NCBI GenBank assembly: GCA_000226015.1
Contig: JH154498.1
Location: forward strand, 143,716-164,030
Source of the DNA: Mnemiopsis leidyi
Taxonomy: Eukaryota > Ctenophora > Tentaculata > Lobata > Bolinopsidae
DNA length: 20,315 nt
Direction of reading: 5' to 3'
The first letter of the stretch is position 1, and the number at the start of each line of letters is the position of its first letter. The notes beneath the pieces were generated by a model. It did no database searches. It saw only the letters and a program-made list of their open reading frames with translations, and had not been told where the DNA came from. The translations under genes and the position numbers were made by a program. Positions 7,114-17,761 of the stretch are shown here, piece by piece.

Positions 7114-9820
7114 CTATCTGTTGCCATGAGACAAATTGTTCGTGTTGCTGTGTGTGTTTAGGTGACTCACACCTCTGGTTGCCCTGGTAACCGTATGAGA
7201 GGCCCCTGCGTGTCCGCAACTCAACACGTACAAGAACTCTTGTCTAATCTTGGAGGAGAAAGCAAAGTAGATGATGGGATTTAAAAAAGAGTTTATTGTC
7301 ACACAATAGTCGGATATTCTAAAGAATATCTCAGAAGCATCAGCTGTCATGTAGAGCGGAAGAAGTTCGTGGAAGGCCCTGTTTGGCCAAGACACGACCA
7401 GGCCGTACAGGAAGACTTTCTGAGCGTAGCAGACCAAGTAGAGGGTAGCCAGGTAAAATATTGTTTTGGAGTGTCCGCTCACACACTTCCGGGCGGCCAG
7501 AGTTCGCGCTTTCGTCTCCATCGTGGAGAGACGTCGTCTGAACTGCTGGGAGATGCTCGGTCTGACGACCTTCTCTTTGCAGACCGCTGTCAGGGGGTTT
7601 CCTATCACTGTAGAGTCTTCTGGAACTGTGCCAAGATTGCCCACTGTTTGGTTTCCTATGATAGTTGCCATGGGGATTGAGGGTCGGCGAGCTCGCTTTG
7701 TGGGTTGTATGAGCTTGTAGAAGATACATGAGTTGGCAATTATGATCACAGCTACAGAGAGGACGGTTGGTATGAAGTTGAAGATCCAGCCGTAGACTTG
7801 GGCAGCTGCTACACTTCTCTGTAGGGGGCTCAGTGTTAATGATAGCAAGAAGTTTAACCTTAAACTTTAGTTCGGTTTTACTGCCTTCTCAATTTGGCTG
7901 GAAAATCGTTTTAGACTTTTTACTAGTGAACTCTACAGATCCATGGATTATTGCATGTTATTTTTTCTGAGTGAAGCGAGTGATACACATAACTTTGAGT
8001 AAACTCATGCTGATCACAATATACAGTACAAGGAGGTGGGTAACGTTAGTAACTTAAAACCAGCCTGAGTGAGACTTAAAACCAACCTGAGTGAGATCGA
8101 ATATACACATGGCTTGCTGCGGTATCTTCATAAACCCGCCACAAAATAGCGGGTAAACTGCGGCCGCGACCGAGAGAATAGCTGCTACCACTATAGCTGG
8201 GACTATGTGGTGTGTTTTCATCCTGGGTTTTGTGGTAGTTATCTGTTATTCATCTTACGAGAGTGCAAATTTGGTAGAGATATAGTGCTGGTATCCTTTT
8301 GATATGTTGATAATAATTGATCATAATGCATCACTGTAGCATATTTCTGCTCGCCATTCCAGCTTAAATTCAGATTGAAACGTTATACAGCAGCTTTCTT
8401 ACTAATGGCAGAATGATCATCAAACTTCAAGGAGGAATATGGAATATTTTCTGTATTCATTTTCAACTTTTCTATAGCACATGTTTTTGAAGATAGAAAA
8501 AGTAGATACTGGATATACTTACAGTTGGAATTTAAGGGGTATAACTACTGCAACATAACGGATAATGCTGATAAGGGGAACCAGCAGAGTTGTAGCCATT
8601 GTACAACATAACCACAACATTGGCCACAAGTAACACATAATCTCATCTAGATACCTGCGAGAAAACGGTATTACTATTAGAGACTGTGTTAGAGGATGGT
8701 TTTAGACTATCTAAGATTCGATAATTACAAATAGGAGGCTTGCAGCTAATAAACAATGTTTGAGCGTTCGTTCTATGCATGAAAAAAGTCCGCTTCCCTG
8801 AAGAATCCTGCTTAAGTTTTAGTCTACTCACCAGGTATTAAACCAGCAGCGTTTAGCGACCAGCAGGTAAATTCCGACATAGAGCCCCACAAACCCCCCT
8901 CCTACATCAGAGAGAGTTATACAGAACATTGCTCTGTTCCTGAAACAAGACACGTGACCGTGTGATGTTTTGGTGTGAAATGTTCTGTGGAATCAGGGGG
9001 ACAAGGTCAGTCTGACTGTCTTACTTAGTTAATTTAAAGTAAGATATATGTGAGTGGCCTTATAGAAATTGGAAATGTGTTGTAGCTTTAGCCACGGATC
9101 TAATTCTTACTTATTATTTCTGAATTTTGCTAAGATGAGGATTGGGGTGCAATTCTCTTCGTTTTGGTTTGAGCTTATGTCTGGCACTAAAGAATAAGGA
9201 CGGTAATGAAGATATCATCTAATGCGTTAATTTTTGTCCTCGATTCATTGTCTAGTCTTGTTGACAAATAAGCCGTTATCAAGATTGAATGTTTTGCTGT
9301 CTGCATATTATCTCACAGAAATAGAATCCTTTGTAAACAGGATAATAATCGAGTTTTGTAGTAAACAATATAATAGTCTTAATTCTGATTTAGGACCAGG
9401 AGACATTTGATTTGATGGCATTTTGCACTTGGTTCAGGCTCTCGATTAAAGATTTGAATGCAAATTTCTGCAAATACTAAAAATTGGGCTTAAAACCAAA
9501 AGGAAAAAGGGTAAAAGTGAATTAGTCATACAGTAGATTCGAATTGGCCACACATAACACATTATTGCCATGGCTTAAAGGGGACAAATTTAAGGGACGT
9601 TTCCTCCTATAAAATAGCCCACTGAATTGAGAAGTCAGGTTTATAAATCATAAAAATGGGAAACTCACGTAGGTTTGCTAAAGCCCCTGATCTTATAAAC
9701 GACCGCCATGAGAAAGTTCAGGAAGATAGCAGCAAAGCCGACTATTGTAAACACAACTCCCTGGATAAGATCAGAACGTTTGTCCCAATCGGAACTTCCT
9801 TCCGTCGGACAGTTGAGTGC
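7114..9820 (-). CDS. Class A (rhodopsin-like) GPCR, five 3' exons; first exon not found
   Basis: Exons 9820-9669, 8939-8832, 8654-8523, 8222-8087 and 7818-7114 join in phase (2, 2, 2, 0) to 410 aa ending at TAG 7114-7116. Using visible residue numbers: TM1 17-44 with N35 (1.50); TM2 with LSD, D62 (2.50); TM3 from C94 (3.25) to R119 (3.50), exactly 25 apart; a second-loop Cys170; TM5 P193 (5.50); TM7 NPIIY (356-360); then a basic helix 8 (KIRQEF). The third cytoplasmic loop is long and basic. Oddities: DRY reads IRY; TM4 lacks Trp 4.50; TM6 has CYAQ (306-309) where CWxP is usual. The first visible exon starts right after a good acceptor (TATTTCTCTCCAG), so a 5' exon with the start codon lies upstream. 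The ligand is unknown; the landmarks identify a plasma-membrane heptahelical receptor, not a subfamily. Confidence 0.93.
7178..7191. promoter_or_regulatory. X-box-like RFX site inside the GPCR coding exon
   Basis: GTTGCCCTGGTAAC matches the RFX X-box consensus (two inverted GTTGCC/GGTAAC half-sites with a 2-base spacer). It is within the receptor's C-terminal tail codons (VTRAT), so it may be a chance match. Activity is unproven. Confidence 0.35.
8044..8095 (-). repeat. 22-bp tandem duplication of the exon 4 splice donor
   Basis: On the minus strand CTCACTCAGGTTGGTTTTAAGT is followed immediately by a copy with one change, reading CTCACTCAGGCTGG at the equivalent site. The first copy gives the donor CAG|GTTGGT used by the GPCR; the second would be a GC donor. 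Read-through of the first donor meets TAA within 14 codons. Confidence 0.85.
8940..9668 (-). other. GPCR intron between the TM1 and TM2 exons
   Basis: A 729-base AT-rich intron with donor GTGAGT and acceptor GTTTCAG. No further exon, RNA gene or repeat was seen in it. Confidence 0.6.
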
Positions 9821-10353
9821 CTGGAGAGAAATATATGCGATATACATGATTTAGTATTATTACATTTACAGAAACAGATTGATAACACATAACATAACTT
9901 TAAGTCAAGGATTAAGCAGCTACATATCATTCAACAGTGGGGTTCAATAGTTTCAATAAAAGACTAATATTTTTGGTGGAATCGAAAATGACTTTTCATC
10001 ACGTCACACGTGACAGTTTTTTTGAAATAATCTGTCAAATCTGGCCTCTCGTTGGTCAATCGCTGTCAGTGTCACATGATAGAAAACATTCTGAGTATGG
10101 CAATAACTTGTTATGGTTACAACTTTCTCCTTACCCCAAAAGTTTGGTTTTCTTCTTCGGACATTGTTCTCCTGATATCTCTGTTACTACATGCTGGTTC
10201 ACTGATCTGATTTAGCGATCATAATTTTAGATGAGAAAGTTAACTAAAATCTTAAGAATTTGCCCAAAACCTAAATTTGAAGTGGACTTTATTAGAAGAT
10301 GGATAGGATCAATAAAATTGAATGCCATTGCTCAAATTTTATTCCATAAAAGT
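9821..10353. other. Upstream of the visible GPCR exons, no gene recognised
   Basis: Probably intron of the GPCR on the minus strand. An open + strand frame at 9937-10215 has no motif or convincing coding composition. Confidence 0.4.
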
Positions 10354-10545
10354 TTATTTGAAGTCATTGACGGGATTGTTTTTCAGTAATGGTATTTGTG
10401 TAAAATGATCTGCTTTTAATACATTTAAACCTATAATATCAAGAGTCATGCTCAAATAGAATTTTTTCACCTGAGGGGTCAAATTGGTGGTCATTGTACC
10501 TAGAGCTGTTGCCTTAGTTTTCTCAGGGTTCAGGCCAAAAATCAT
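10354..10545 (-). mobile_element. Probable LINE reverse-transcriptase remnant
   Basis: A 63-codon minus-strand frame reads GLNPEKTKATALG, then NLTPQVKKFYLSMTLDIIGL and KADHFTQIPLLKNN. The order matches the LN.DKTE...LG / TP..K.LG...D..L / H...I segments of CR1/L2-like reverse transcriptases, the same region as in the fragment at 1-450. It is short, drops out of frame on both sides, and is best read as an old truncated copy. Homology is by pattern only. Confidence 0.45.
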
Positions 10546-11998
10546 GATTCATAACCATGGTAACGGTAAATTAAATGAACATGAACTCCATGGTAAATTT
10601 GCTGCCAAAGTTGCAAAACTCGTGAGTAAATAGCAAGATGACAATAACAAGATAAACAACATGATTGTATTTTTACTTACAATTAACAATGACGCGCTAA
10701 TGTTTATTACCTTGTTGATGTTAAGTCTGCCTACAAAATTTAGTATCTGGTATCGTTGCCCGGAAATATATGTTGCAAAAAGGATAGTTTTTGGCCTGAT
10801 TATTATGATTTTGCGTGTTGGCATTATATATTACCTACAAATGTACAATTTTCACTGTAAAGTTTTAGATGATCTTACCAGTAACTGTTATTTTACATCG
10901 TAATGCTGCTAAATAATAGTTTAAGTTGTTCTTGATACTAAGGCTTTATTCTATATTCCCGAAAATATCGAGCATTTGCAAGTTGTGGTATCGACAAACT
11001 TTAACTTAATCGAACCTCAATCAAAAGAGACAAACTTGATCTTTTAGATTTAACGAGAACATGCACAATCTTTTAATGACAAATCGTCCGAGCCTGATTT
11101 TTGAGAGTAGATTTGATATCAAATCGACAACAGGTGTACACAATAATGATATCTAAAGTCTGATTTACAATACAGCTGTAATAACGGTGTACAAGCAGAA
11201 ATCACTATCAAGCAAACTAAAATTGTGCAAGGTCGACAAAAACACTACACTACTCCAGCTAGCACTCGGTTACAGTTGCCAGGCAACCAACTCAATGATG
11301 AAATGTCACAGAGCCCCCAAACACGGAAAATGTCTAGCACATCCCCGTTTCAGACATAACTGCACTTTCTTCCGGCACTAGTTTCGCCATCCTCACTTGT
11401 AACTGGCCTCTAGCTCAACAAAAATCGTTCAATTCGTCTCTCAGACAAAGGATAGGGTTTGGTCATTTGACAAAATGTTGGAGGACTCCTTGAAAAGATT
11501 CGTGACAAATTTTCCCTGTAGGAGTAAACAACAACTAGTCTCTACTGATTAGCCTCGCTTGGCAACAATAAGTAGAGGTTGTACCGAATATACGTGCCCC
11601 CTACCGAGTCCCTACAACAATGGTAATTGAAACTTTCAGGCGACGTCTCGGAGTAACTTAAAAACGAGGAAATTGTCAAGCCGTGCATGCAGAAATTACT
11701 GGCACGGCAATATTCTTTCTTCTGGATGAGATTGTGATTGTAAAACGGTGCTATAAGACTGAGGAGGTCGTTGGAGCTAACTAGGTTTGGCGACTTGAGC
11801 TCTAACGTCGTGTGAAATTGTAAGGCTGGTAATGGTTATCTCTTTCTGTTCCTTAGTCTCAAGTACTCTGTCTGTTTCGGTATATGGCAAAGTGTATTGA
11901 CTCTCAGTGGTATTATTCATCAACAATTTAATTAAGGCCATTATGTCCATCATCATGTGCCAATTAGTGCTTACAGAGAGGTAAAACTTAACGGCCAT
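10546..11998. other. Gene-poor region with an X-box
   Basis: No confident exon. GATTTGATATCAAATC near 11111-11126 is a perfect 16-base palindrome. A minus-strand ATG at 11998 opens 73 codons (MAVKFYLSVSTNW...), with a possible phase 0 donor (CTCTCT|GTAAGC) after eight codons. That phase would fit the missing GPCR first exon, but such short matches arise by chance. Confidence 0.35.
11275..11287. promoter_or_regulatory. X-box (RFX-type) site
   Basis: GTTGCCAGGCAAC is a near-perfect inverted repeat of the RFX half-site GTTGCC with a one-base spacer. RFX factors bind such sites in animals, notably at ciliary genes. It is about 1.5 kb upstream of the visible GPCR exons and could lie in that gene's promoter or first intron. 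Binding is not shown. Confidence 0.45.
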
Positions 11999-12258
11999 TG
12001 TCTATCGTCTCCCTGGCATGAAATGTCTCTTTAAACGCTCTCCATCAATACTCTACAATATCCAATAACTTTATCATTTATACAGTTGCTAAATTTAATT
12101 GATTTCACGACGACCCTTTAAGTAGGTGAAAATCCTAATCAACATGTTCAGTAATGAAATTTTCAATTTGATGGAAGCAACGGCTGGAAATAAATGACAT
12201 TGAAATGTCAAAATCAGAATGAAATCGAAGTAAGTGCCATCTCCGGCTAAACGCATGA

Positions 12259-12288
12259 AGTAGTACTAGTACTAGTAGTAGTAGTAGA
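12259..12288. repeat. TAGTAC/TAG microsatellite
   Basis: AGTAGTACTAGTACTAGTAG runs into (TAG)n. The same 18-base block TAGTACTAGTACTAGTAG recurs at 14597-14614. Confidence 0.85.
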
Positions 12289-12542
12289 CTAAAGCTACAA
12301 ATGAAGTAGCAGTAAACTTTGAATTTATAGAGCTGTAATTGCAAGGTGGAAGTGGTAAACAAAGGATCTGAACGGCCGGATATATTTGCTCACCGAACCG
12401 AATATGTCCAGCTTATTGTTATGATGTCCTCGCTTCTTGTTCAGACGGCAGTGTATAATAAAGAGTAATACGCCCTTGAGCAACAAGTTGTATTTATCCA
12501 TGATGATAATGATAACCATGATGATAATGATATGGTCTTATC

Positions 12543-12743
12543 ATGGTTTTTGGTGCATCCGTCTTTCTTCCATCTCAATTGAAATTTTTTATAATACTCG
12601 GAGAAGCTTTAGGCTTATTCCTTGGATTCGAATTGATTTTCGCATTAATAAAGTTAAACGAACAATTTAAAAAAATTGGGGAGGGTTCACAAATTTTGGC
12701 CAATGAGAAGCTAGAAAACATGCTTTGTAAGTTTGCTTTGTAA
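12543..12743 (+). CDS. Weak candidate: 66-aa single-pass membrane peptide
   Basis: ATG 12543 opens 66 codons containing one long hydrophobic stretch (FFIILGEALGLFLGFELIFAL, about residues 15-35) followed by a charged amphipathic tail (NEQFKKIGEGSQILANEKLEN). AATAAA-like signals follow within 100 bases. There is no homology I recognise, and AT-rich DNA gives hydrophobic ORFs by chance. Confidence 0.2.
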   Translation: MVFGASVFLPSQLKFFIILGEALGLFLGFELIFALIKLNEQFKKIGEGSQILANEKLENMLCKFAL

Positions 12744-13899
12744 GTTTGGCAAGAGTTAAATGTGCACAGTAAAAGAAAGAGAAAATGTGTAATAAAGCGC
12801 AATAAAATTTAAAGACCTTTATTTATTTATTAATTATTGGCTAATAGCATTACTATAGACAGAAATACCCAATGGCAAAGATGGGTCCCGATGTCCTATG
12901 ACTCCTATTTTTGCTTTTAAATGTTTCTAGCCGGTCACACATGATACAAAGCACAGCTGCTTTTGGACTCTATTACTATATCTATCTTTCGATTCTGTGT
13001 ATTTCACTATCAGTTATATTGCCGTACTTAAACTAATCCACCGTGGGGTATTCAATCAAACAATCAATCATTTGAAAGGTAAGCTAATGTCAATTTTTCA
13101 ACACACTCTGGCTATAGCTGTGATCAGTCTACAAGTTAGGTTTAAGTTAACAAGATAGGTCTCTGGCGGACGCTAGATTTCCATCTCCTAAATGCTCTAC
13201 ATCAGCTAGGAATAGGAATAGGATAAGATCAACCGTGTGCTAAAAGTAACTCTGACTGTGTTGCAGATATAATACATAATACATACTAGAGAACAGCATC
13301 TTGACGGCAAGTGGGATTGGACGTTTCCGCCACTGCTTATAAAGTATTATGTAGCAGGTGTGGTACTTGGGTAGGTCACGTGTATTTATAATGAATTTTC
13401 ATCGAACATGAAACAGGTAAAACTGCTAAAAGGCCTTAAGAGCTAATTATGGGCGTTAAAATCTTGTCTATTCTTAAAATCTTATCTATCTCTATATTAC
13501 AAGACCTAAAGAAAGATAATGTTTGAATATTGTACTTATGATTTACGGTTTGATCTAAGCGTCAAATTATATTTTATAAATTGACTTCTTTGAACGAAAT
13601 TCTCAGAAAAAAGTTTCACCTACTTATTTTCTTATGAAGTTGAACTCGCTTAGATATATTTTACATGCAAAAATCTTAAATGAATTTTAACTTTGATCAC
13701 AAATAACATAATGGGTCGACTTATTTGAGGTTCGAAATTGTCAAAATAAATTATACTAATCGGAAGTCGAAACCCGCGACCGGATACTAAAATCTACAAC
13801 AGTCGATTGCAGATTGATCTCCTTAAATAGTCTTCAGATTCTCTTTTAAGGCCATTTTAAACAGTCAAAATACTTCTACTCGTCTGCAAAATAATTTTT

Positions 13900-13923
13900 G
13901 AGGGTGGGGGGGGGGGGCGGGGG
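13900..13923. repeat. G-rich homopolymer tract
   Basis: A near-uninterrupted run of about 22 G with one T and one C, in otherwise AT-rich DNA, directly before the degenerate tandem repeat. It could form a G-quadruplex and is prone to length variation. Confidence 0.9.
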
Positions 13924-13925
13924 CA

Positions 13926-14395
13926 CTAAAAAAAACTCAATAGGGACCCTAAAATTTGCAAAATAGATATATAGCTATAGAGTTTTTGGGGTTATGATTA
14001 AATTTTCCCAAATTGGTCAAAAACCATATGAAAATCATTCTATAAGATGCATTTTGTGGTGAACACAAAGTAACATGCGATAGATTTTTAAAAATTTCTG
14101 TATAATACAACTGAAAAAGTCTAAAATAAGTCAAAATTTTATAACTAAAAAACTCAATATCACCCTAAAATTTCCAAAATTTAACTATAATCAAACTTTC
14201 CTAATTTGATCAAACAACCATTGGAATATCATCTTAGAATGCATTAAGAATAAGTGGTAAACATATATTAGATTTAAAGATCTTTCTGTATAATGCAACT
14301 GAGATATGTCCAAAATAAGTCAAAAATTCTACATCTAAAAAACTCAATAGGGACCCTAAAATTCCCATAATTGATATAGAGTTATTTAGAGTTTT
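13926..14395 (+). repeat. Degenerate tandem repeat of about 200 bp, 2.3 copies
   Basis: The phrase AAAAACTCAATAGGGACCCTAAAAT recurs with ACTCAAT at 13935, 14152 and 14342 (spacing 217 and 190). The bodies also align: TTGGTCAAAAACCAT versus TTGATCAAACAACCAT, GATGCATTTTG versus GAATGCATTAAG, TTTCTGTATAATACAACTGA versus TTTCTGTATAATGCAACTGA, and AAAATAAGTCAAAA in both. Copies are strongly diverged and carry no open frame. Confidence 0.85.
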
Positions 14396-14485
14396 TGTAG
14401 TTGGCTCCTGCTCCCCCACCATATTTTGTAGCTTAAAATTAAATAGGGTCACACTCGCCAGACTTTGTCCGACTTTATATTCCAT

Positions 14486-15518
14486 ATTTGGGGATTATAA
14501 TTTTGGAAATTTGTAACAAAAACTTATGATTGACTAGATATCTTTTATACTAAAAGTAATATCTTTTATACTAATAGTTATAGTAATACATAGGTCTAGT
14601 ACTAGTACTAGTAGTTCAAGATGTAAGGTTTTCTATTTCAAGTTTGGGTCGACTGTAATATAAATAATATAATCATAATCATGCTATAAGCTAATGATAT
14701 TGTTATGATCATGATTGTAAACTAAACGTTGATTGTCGCAGCAAAACAGAGCCACTGTTACCATGCGTTGCACTAACGGAAAGAAAAGCATAACAATAAA
14801 TTCAAAATTGAAGTCACAGAAAAAAGTTACTTCTGGTTAAAACAAAAAATGAAACCTCTAGGAGCTGGTGAAAATTTGCATTGATTTTTAAACAGAGTTT
14901 AGTCAGATTATGTCCTACGGCCACATTAACTCCAAGGCTGCAGAGATCTTAATTAAATCTGAGCTACAAACAATAACAAGAAGTAAATGAGAACAGCTGC
15001 TGCAATTTTAGACCAACAACACGATCAACCAGATAGTATCATATTTTCCATTACGTTGCAACATTGAGATGGCGTTGTATCTTGTTTAGCAGCTGAGATT
15101 CGCCAAGTTTGAGGTAATTAACGATTATTGTTGAACGCACGATGGTTCCGGGCAGGTGCTAGAGTAACAGTTCACATCTCGAATTGAGGGTTCATTAGCT
15201 CGAACTATTTTCGCTGTGTAATGTGTTACAGTCTAGGTAGTCAGACTCGGAGACTAAAACCCTTGGGTTTTAATAATAATATTAAAGAACTCGACTAAAG
15301 ATTGAGTTAATTTGATATTATTATTAATGATAATATGATAATATGTAAAACTGATACAAACCAGCTTCTATGCTCGAAACATGCAAGGTTGCATATATGC
15401 ATGATATGGTCTACACTCAACCTCCTGAGATTGGACGAGATCTATGGACTTGAAGTAAAATGTGTACTTGTACTTGAAAGTTACTTGTAGTAGCAGCGGG
15501 TAGTCATTAAGTCTCATA
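14486..15518. other. AT-rich non-coding region
   Basis: Contains a doubled ATATCTTTTATACTA motif (about 14537-14573) and the TAGTAC block at 14597. No coding or RNA gene recognised. Confidence 0.4.
15270..15327. repeat. Short hairpin, two-part stem
   Basis: TTAATAATAATAT (15270-15282) pairs with ATATTATTATTAA (15315-15327), and inside it AACTC pairs with GAGTT around a 10-base loop. AT-rich; may be chance. Confidence 0.6.
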
Positions 15519-15772
15519 ACAGTTCTGATTGGAGTGTTATTTTTCTATGTATGACTAAGAAATGCGATCTTTTAGGAAACTTTTTACTCGAAATAATTTC
15601 GAACAGACAGTTCGTATTCATTCTCAATAAATGTATTTATTTGTAGTGTTAAGATAGTTTAAAATGAGGGAATGAATACGAACCTGTCTGTTCGAAATTA
15701 TTTCGAGTAAAACGTTTCCTAAAAGATCGAATTTCTTAGTCATACAGATACAATTACTCAAATCAGAACTGT
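15519..15772. mobile_element. Foldback element: inverted repeat with arms of about 107 bp
   Basis: The left arm 15519-15625 and right arm 15666-15772 are imperfect reverse complements. The termini read ACAGTTCTGATT and AATCAGAACTGT. Inner matches include TGTATGACTAAGAAAT, ATCTTTTAGGAAAC, TTACTCGAAATAATTTCGAA and TTCGTATTCATTC with their complements on the right. About 40 bases separate the arms. There is no open frame of note, which fits a MITE or foldback transposon. I see no clear target-site duplication. A transcribed copy would form a long hairpin RNA. Confidence 0.8.
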
Positions 15773-16539
15773 ACTTGAAGGCTACAACCACTGAAACTAA
15801 AAGTAAAAGAAACTTATGCTCTGTTTGTCTGGATGCTATTCTATCTAACCCTTCATGTATCCTTAGTCCAGCGTAGACTGAATCAAGGTACAAAAGTAGA
15901 AATCTATTACAAAACTATTATATCGTCGACGTACCATCCCAGGTTCTAACTGAACTGTTGTTGAAGTAGATGACTTGATACAATTACATGTATTTGTACT
16001 TTAGTCTACAGCTTGTAGGCTGTTATAGTAATAGTATTTAAAGGTTCATTCTAGCTATTTTTAAATCCATCAGGAAGATAAGGAAATGTACTCCTTTTTA
16101 GTTTTGCAATTGAATATTGTAGAGCAAAGTTGTGGATGTTGGAATGCAAATCTAAGAACGAGCCAAAAATTGCCGCTAAAAAACCATGGCACCGACAGTG
16201 CGCGGCGTAATCAGGCCATTTCAGCGCATTCGAACACCCCCTACCTTAACTTTTAACGTAAAGCCCTAATTTGACTCAATAAGTTCTTAACCACAAACAA
16301 ATGAACAACCAAAATTGCGACAAATTTAATTTACCAAATGTTTTATGCTCAAAAGCTTTGAGCCAGTAGTGACCTATTAGTATTGGCTAATTCCTTACAT
16401 GAAGTCCTGCATCATCATCATGTTCGCGATGTGAAACACATGAGTAGTAAAAATTGTCCAACAATGGGCACTGCTCCAGATGATGCACCAACCTGGCCGT
16501 ACAACGGTTTGTTGTTCATGTTGGCTTTATAAATGAGTT
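15773..16539. other. Non-coding region, no gene recognised
   Basis: Mixed composition. On the minus strand around 16530-16380 one frame reads CTARLVHHLEQCPLLDNFYY..., interrupted by a stop just upstream. It looks like relic coding sequence, possibly from a repeat, but I cannot assign it. Confidence 0.3.
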
Positions 16540-16569
16540 ACATTCCGGGCGGTGACGCCCGTAGAATGT
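16540..16569. other. GC-rich hairpin with a GNRA-type tetraloop
   Basis: ACATTC and CGGGCG pair with CGCCCG and GAATGT around a GTGA loop (16552-16555), with a two-base TA bulge at 16562-16563. A 12-base-pair, GC-rich stem with this loop stands out in AT-rich surroundings. It may be part of a structured RNA or a repeat; no known RNA family was recognised. Confidence 0.6.
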
Positions 16570-17414
16570 TACGAAGGACGATTAGCGGAGGTCCGTCTCA
16601 AGAAGTTCTATTATACGTGGTGTATCGAGGGCTGATTTTGTAGCTGCTGCCAGGAAATTTGCTAACAACAGCAGTTACTGCTAGTAATGGTGGTCCTCAA
16701 TATCATTATCAATATATGCTTTCAAGAATCGAGAATCGATATATAATTGTGGCAAAAGAAGTTTAATGGCGATATTCAATATCATTACATTTACAGTAAC
16801 AGTAGTTAACAATTCCACAGTTGATATTATAATAAAGTTTGCTGCTCAACTTCAAGTTTAAAATCCCAGTCCTACTCCTAGCCTGATGAACACTAACAGA
16901 ATTAGTAGAGATACTTTCTTGATTCTCTTGACCTACTGAAGCTGAGTTCAATATAAAATTTTAAAGTACATTGCCTGGGGACCTCAGTCTTTGTTGCTTT
17001 GCAATCGGAGGGGACCGTAGAGAGAGCAGCGCAGCACCCGGCAAAAATGACAAAGAAGTTAATTAACTACACAGCACTTGCAGATGCCTTTTCTTTTTCT
17101 CGCTCCTCAATCACTTATGGAAAAAAATTAGTGGTATTTAGAGCTGAAGCGTATCCACAAGTCCTACTTTCCCGAAAAGCCTGACGTAAGAAGGTGTAAT
17201 GGTGGCCCTAGAAACCAACACTTGTACGGGTACCTGTAACATGTACAGATTCAGTAAACATGATCTTTACAGCACGTCTTATCTTTTGTTCTTTGACAAA
17301 TCATATGTGGCTGTCTAGTCTCTAGACCGCGGTCGGGGCAAAAATCAAACTCAAAGTGCAACCACTTACTATGCCATAAACATGGCACTAGCAGTATCGC
17401 TAGATCTATTGTAA
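16570..17414. other. Region without a confident gene
   Basis: An ATG at 17047 opens 45 codons (MTKKLINYTALADAFSFSRS...) ending at 17184, in locally less AT-rich DNA. No motif or splice context. Otherwise nothing recognised. Confidence 0.3.
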
Positions 17415-17705
17415 ATGGACAAATACAATGACAAAGACGATCTAGTTCTACGGATACCCTTAAAACGGTGCATTACTGGTCTTCATTATAGGAAAAATTG
17501 TCGCGGTTATACCCGACTCTCGCAGCGGAAACTCAATGCTTTCGTTAGAACGGTAGACGGATATAATCTTTTAAATGCAAAGGAAAAAGTAAAAACCGTG
17601 CTGAGCGCTGGCTTTAGAAGCGAAGACAAATGCAAACTAATTACAGCAAAGGTAACTGTGAAATTTGCAGATGGCGGATGGCTAGATGCCCTTCTGAACC
17701 TTTAG
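17415..17705 (+). CDS. Candidate 96-aa basic protein, unrecognised
   Basis: ATG 17415 opens 96 codons ending at TAG 17703-17705. The product is basic and soluble (LRIPLKRCITGLHYRKNC, then RLSQRKLNAFVRTVDGYN, AKEKVKTVLSAGF, AKVTVKFADGGWL), with a codon mix richer in G and C than the flanks. It has no signal peptide or membrane segment. It is the best-looking isolated ORF in the right half, but could be chance or a transposon relic. No family recognised. Confidence 0.3.
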   Translation: MDKYNDKDDLVLRIPLKRCITGLHYRKNCRGYTRLSQRKLNAFVRTVDGYNLLNAKEKVKTVLSAGFRSEDKCKLITAKVTVKFADGGWLDALLNL

Positions 17706-17761
17706 TCCGACTAAGGTAATGACTACTTATAGTTATAGCTCTATTATAGTAGTAGTTATAC

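Larger units (their letters stand above)
11999..13899. other. AT-rich region without a confident gene
   Basis: Holds the TAGTAC/TAG microsatellite at 12259-12288, a short ORF at 12543-12743 listed separately, and AATAAA-type sites near 12790-12810. No splice-bounded exon or RNA gene was recognised on either strand. Confidence 0.4.

Noticed and set aside
9656..9892. Plus-strand frame of 78 codons over the GPCR TM1 exon
   Set aside because: Shadow of the minus-strand receptor exon, which has in-phase splice sites and conserved residues.
11777..11998. Minus-strand 73-codon ORF as the GPCR first exon
   Set aside because: A phase 0 donor after eight codons fits, but the encoded peptide has no clear signal sequence and the match is too short to support.
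16860..16945. Possible box C/D snoRNA (TGATGA near 16883 and CTGA near 16936)
   Set aside because: The boxes are too close together, and there is no terminal stem or guide structure.
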